From the NCBI GenBank assembly GCA_900771185.1, contig CAAGND010000195.1:1-15066 (forward strand): DNA of 15,066 nt, written 5' to 3'. Shown here one piece after another: positions 13,361-15,066 of the stretch. Each line of letters opens with the position of its first letter. Position 1 is the stretch's first letter. The stretch comes from Clostridia bacterium (lineage in GTDB: Bacteria; Bacillota; Clostridia; Oscillospirales; Acutalibacteraceae). The position numbers were made by a program, and so were the translations under genes. The notes under the pieces are model-generated. The model saw only the letters and a list, made by a program, of their open reading frames with translations. It had not been told where the DNA came from and did not search any database.

Positions 13361-13837
13361 TTAGCTGAACACTATGACCGCATCCTCCCCGAAAAGCTCC
13401 GCAAGACCGGTGCGGGTTTCGGAGTTCACGGCTTTGTTTTTATCTGAAAGTCTGATATCCGCTCTTTTTATGAATATGCTGCCATCCTCGTTTATATCCG
13501 TCACAACGGTTATTTCACATTCCGGCTGGCCGCTCTCCCGCATTATTGAATCGGCGCGGCTCACAACAGCATCCGCATACGCGGCGGTAAGCTGATATTC
13601 AACCGCGCTCTCAAGCTCCGATGAAACAATAGCACTCGTATCGGTTTCGGAGAGGTCAAAATCAATATCAAGTCCCGCTTTTGCGAAAGGGAGCACTATT
13701 GCGCACATAACAGCAGCCGCTACCGCTGTTCTGAGGGCTTTTTTCACAGCGCCCTGCGGTGAAACGGCATATACTATCGCTCCTGACAATGCCGCAAGGC
13801 AGACGCCCAAAGCCCACTGTCTGAAAAAAGAAATCAT
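13361..13837 (-). CDS. spoIIIAF: Stage III sporulation protein AF
   Basis: Membrane component of the SpoIIIA complex in the mother cell. The 158-residue protein has two N-terminal membrane helices (about 8-25 and 33-52) and a soluble C-terminal domain with EYQLTAAYADAVVSRADSIM and the ending AELFGEDAVIVFS. The ATG at 13837 directly follows the spoIIIAE stop; AGGA lies about 11 bases upstream, within spoIIIAE. Low sequence conservation is normal for this family; position between AE and AG makes the call firm. Confidence 0.9.
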   Translation of the reverse strand: MISFFRQWALGVCLAALSGAIVYAVSPQGAVKKALRTAVAAAVMCAIVLPFAKAGLDIDFDLSETDTSAIVSSELESAVEYQLTAAYADAVVSRADSIMRESGQPECEITVVTDINEDGSIFIKRADIRLSDKNKAVNSETRTGLAELFGEDAVIVFS

Positions 13838-14986
13838 TTATATCGACATCCTTAAAGAAAGAATTATTCCGGTTGAAATAATGAAGATAAGCGCGCAGAA
13901 AAGAACCATAACATTTATCACCGTCAACGCAGAGGAGATAACACCGAGCATTTCACTGCTTTTGTCATCACCCAGAACTGCCGAAAAGACCGCTGAGAGC
14001 TTGAAGCATATTGTCCAAAAGAGCAGCTCGAGCATCACCGGAAGATTTATCACCGCAACGGCGGTTATGCCGAACATACCCACAGCGTTTTTCAGAAGAG
14101 CAAGACTTCCGACAATGGATGAATACGCTTCGCTTATCGCCCCTCCGACCACCGGAACCGCACTGCTGACAGCCAGTTTTATACCCTTTGAGAGCAAGCT
14201 GTCAGCACTGCACGCCATGATTCCCTTGAGCGACAACACCGCCGAAAACATGGCGGCAGAGAACGACAGTGTTCCGAGCGCCGTTTTTTTGATAACGTCT
14301 GACAGGCTGTTGAGCTTCAGCTCAGGTGCAAGCCCCGATATGATTCCTGTCGCCATAAACATTCCGCTGAGAGGAAGCACAACATTTTTTGAAAGCTGCG
14401 AAACTGCCTGCGCAGCCGCGAAAGTGAGGGAATTATATGAGAGCGCAAGTGTGGGATTGCCGCCGGCCGTTATCACTCCCGCCATCACAGGAACAAGCAC
14501 GAGCATGAAATCGGAACTCGCGGTTATCGCGGAGACTCCTCGGGAAATCGCATCGCTCAGAGGTGCGGCGGCGCTTATCACAACGGCCGCTCCGACGGAT
14601 ATGTTGAGCGCCGTTTCAAGCCTTCCGTCCGGAGGGAAGAGGCTGCGTGCCGCTGCCGCCAGCAGGATTATTCCGAGAATTTTTAACATACCCTTTAACG
14701 GTTCCCCGATTTTTCCCGACGCTATGTTCATCAACAACTCCAAAAGCTTTTTCGGCGATGCTTCAAATATTGAATAGAAATCCGCCTCGTCTATCCCTAT
14801 CGACTCCATATAGTCTTTCGCATCCTGCGGGAGCGCGTCTTTTAAATCCTCCGCTCCGCTGCTGCGATACTGTTCGATATAATATTCTTCCGCCGTATTT
14901 CCCTGCGCTCCCGCCGATATTGTCAGGGGCGCCGAAAGCAAAAGGAGGATGAAAAACGTTTTTAACGCTCTTTTAAAGTTTTTCAT
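13838..14986 (-). CDS. spoIIIAE: Stage III sporulation protein AE
   Basis: Largest membrane protein of the SpoIIIA complex, needed for continued gene expression in the engulfed forespore. The 382-residue protein has a cleavable-looking signal sequence (basic KNFKRALK, hydrophobic core 11-24, ending SAGAQG near 29), an acidic soluble region containing EEYYIEQY and DALPQDAKDYMESIG, then about seven hydrophobic segments from residue 100 on. The PVVGGAISEAYSSIVGSLALLKNAVG block is typical of the family. The ATG at 14986 starts 27 bases after spoIIIAD. It lacks a good SD: the nearest AAAGG is 15 bases away. Confidence 0.95.
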   Translation of the reverse strand: MKNFKRALKTFFILLLLSAPLTISAGAQGNTAEEYYIEQYRSSGAEDLKDALPQDAKDYMESIGIDEADFYSIFEASPKKLLELLMNIASGKIGEPLKGMLKILGIILLAAAARSLFPPDGRLETALNISVGAAVVISAAAPLSDAISRGVSAITASSDFMLVLVPVMAGVITAGGNPTLALSYNSLTFAAAQAVSQLSKNVVLPLSGMFMATGIISGLAPELKLNSLSDVIKKTALGTLSFSAAMFSAVLSLKGIMACSADSLLSKGIKLAVSSAVPVVGGAISEAYSSIVGSLALLKNAVGMFGITAVAVINLPVMLELLFWTICFKLSAVFSAVLGDDKSSEMLGVISSALTVINVMVLFCALIFIISTGIILSLRMSI

Positions 14987-15013
14987 GTCTCAGGCTTATT
15001 ACCTTTCATGTTC

Positions 15014-15066
15014 TCAGGAGTTTATCAGGCCGGAGGCAAGCTCAGCCACCTGACGTATCAACGGAA
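15014..15066 (-). CDS. spoIIIAD: Stage III sporulation protein AD, C-terminus (partial)
   Basis: Only the last 16 codons are present, reading PLIRQVAELASGLINS before TGA at 15016-15014. This fits the end of SpoIIIAD, a small polytopic membrane protein of the same complex, and the position directly upstream of spoIIIAE is the conserved one. The other two minus-strand frames have earlier stops. The call rests on operon order more than on sequence. Confidence 0.75.
   Translation of the reverse strand, partial: PLIRQVAELASGLINS

Noticed and set aside
13881..14777. 298-codon plus-strand reading frame opposite spoIIIAE
   Set aside because: Exact antisense of a well-supported membrane protein gene; composition is Ser/Ala/Thr-rich as expected of a shadow, with no SD or recognisable domain.

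Overview
The window looks like a chromosomal segment of an endospore-forming Clostridia bacterium, probably of the Oscillospirales/Ruminococcaceae type. That lineage is an inference from gene content, gene order and the Gram-positive Shine-Dalgarno (SD) sites; no search was run. Every recognisable gene lies on the minus strand, so the window is read biologically from right to left. No mobile elements, tRNA/rRNA genes or CRISPR arrays were seen.

Right part (about 12147-15066): the end of the spoIIIA sporulation operon, with the C-terminus of spoIIIAD followed by complete spoIIIAE, AF, AG and AH. These encode the mother-cell side of the channel that feeds the engulfed forespore. A good sigma-A-type promoter overlaps the end of spoIIIAH.

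Middle part (about 2213-12134): a tightly packed housekeeping operon of asp23-like, nusB, a TsaD/Kae1-family paralog, xseA, xseB, ispA, dxs, tlyA, nadK, argR and recN. It covers an Asp23/Gls24-family protein, transcription antitermination, a possible tRNA-modification-like ATPase, exonuclease VII, isoprenoid precursor synthesis, an S4-domain rRNA methyltransferase, NADP synthesis, arginine control and DNA repair. Most junctions overlap or lie within about 15 bases, which suggests translational coupling. The TsaD-like gene sits where Bacillus has folD. tlyA and nadK appear to start at non-standard codons (CTG and ATT).

Left part (1-2212): recN is followed by a roughly 130-base structured spacer with several competing stems, then a GtrA-family membrane protein and a short RlmD/RlmCD-type 23S rRNA uracil methyltransferase that overlap by 23 bases. 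An intrinsic terminator ends that unit. After an AT-rich spacer with its own promoter, a further minus-strand gene begins at base 49 and runs off the window. The spoIVB-spo0A pair that often follows recN in spore formers is not here.

The most unusual signals are the competing-stem spacer between recN and gtrA, the ATT start of nadK behind a perfect 10-base anti-SD match, the TsaD paralog in the operon, and a hairpin that may bridge a distant SD to the nusB start.
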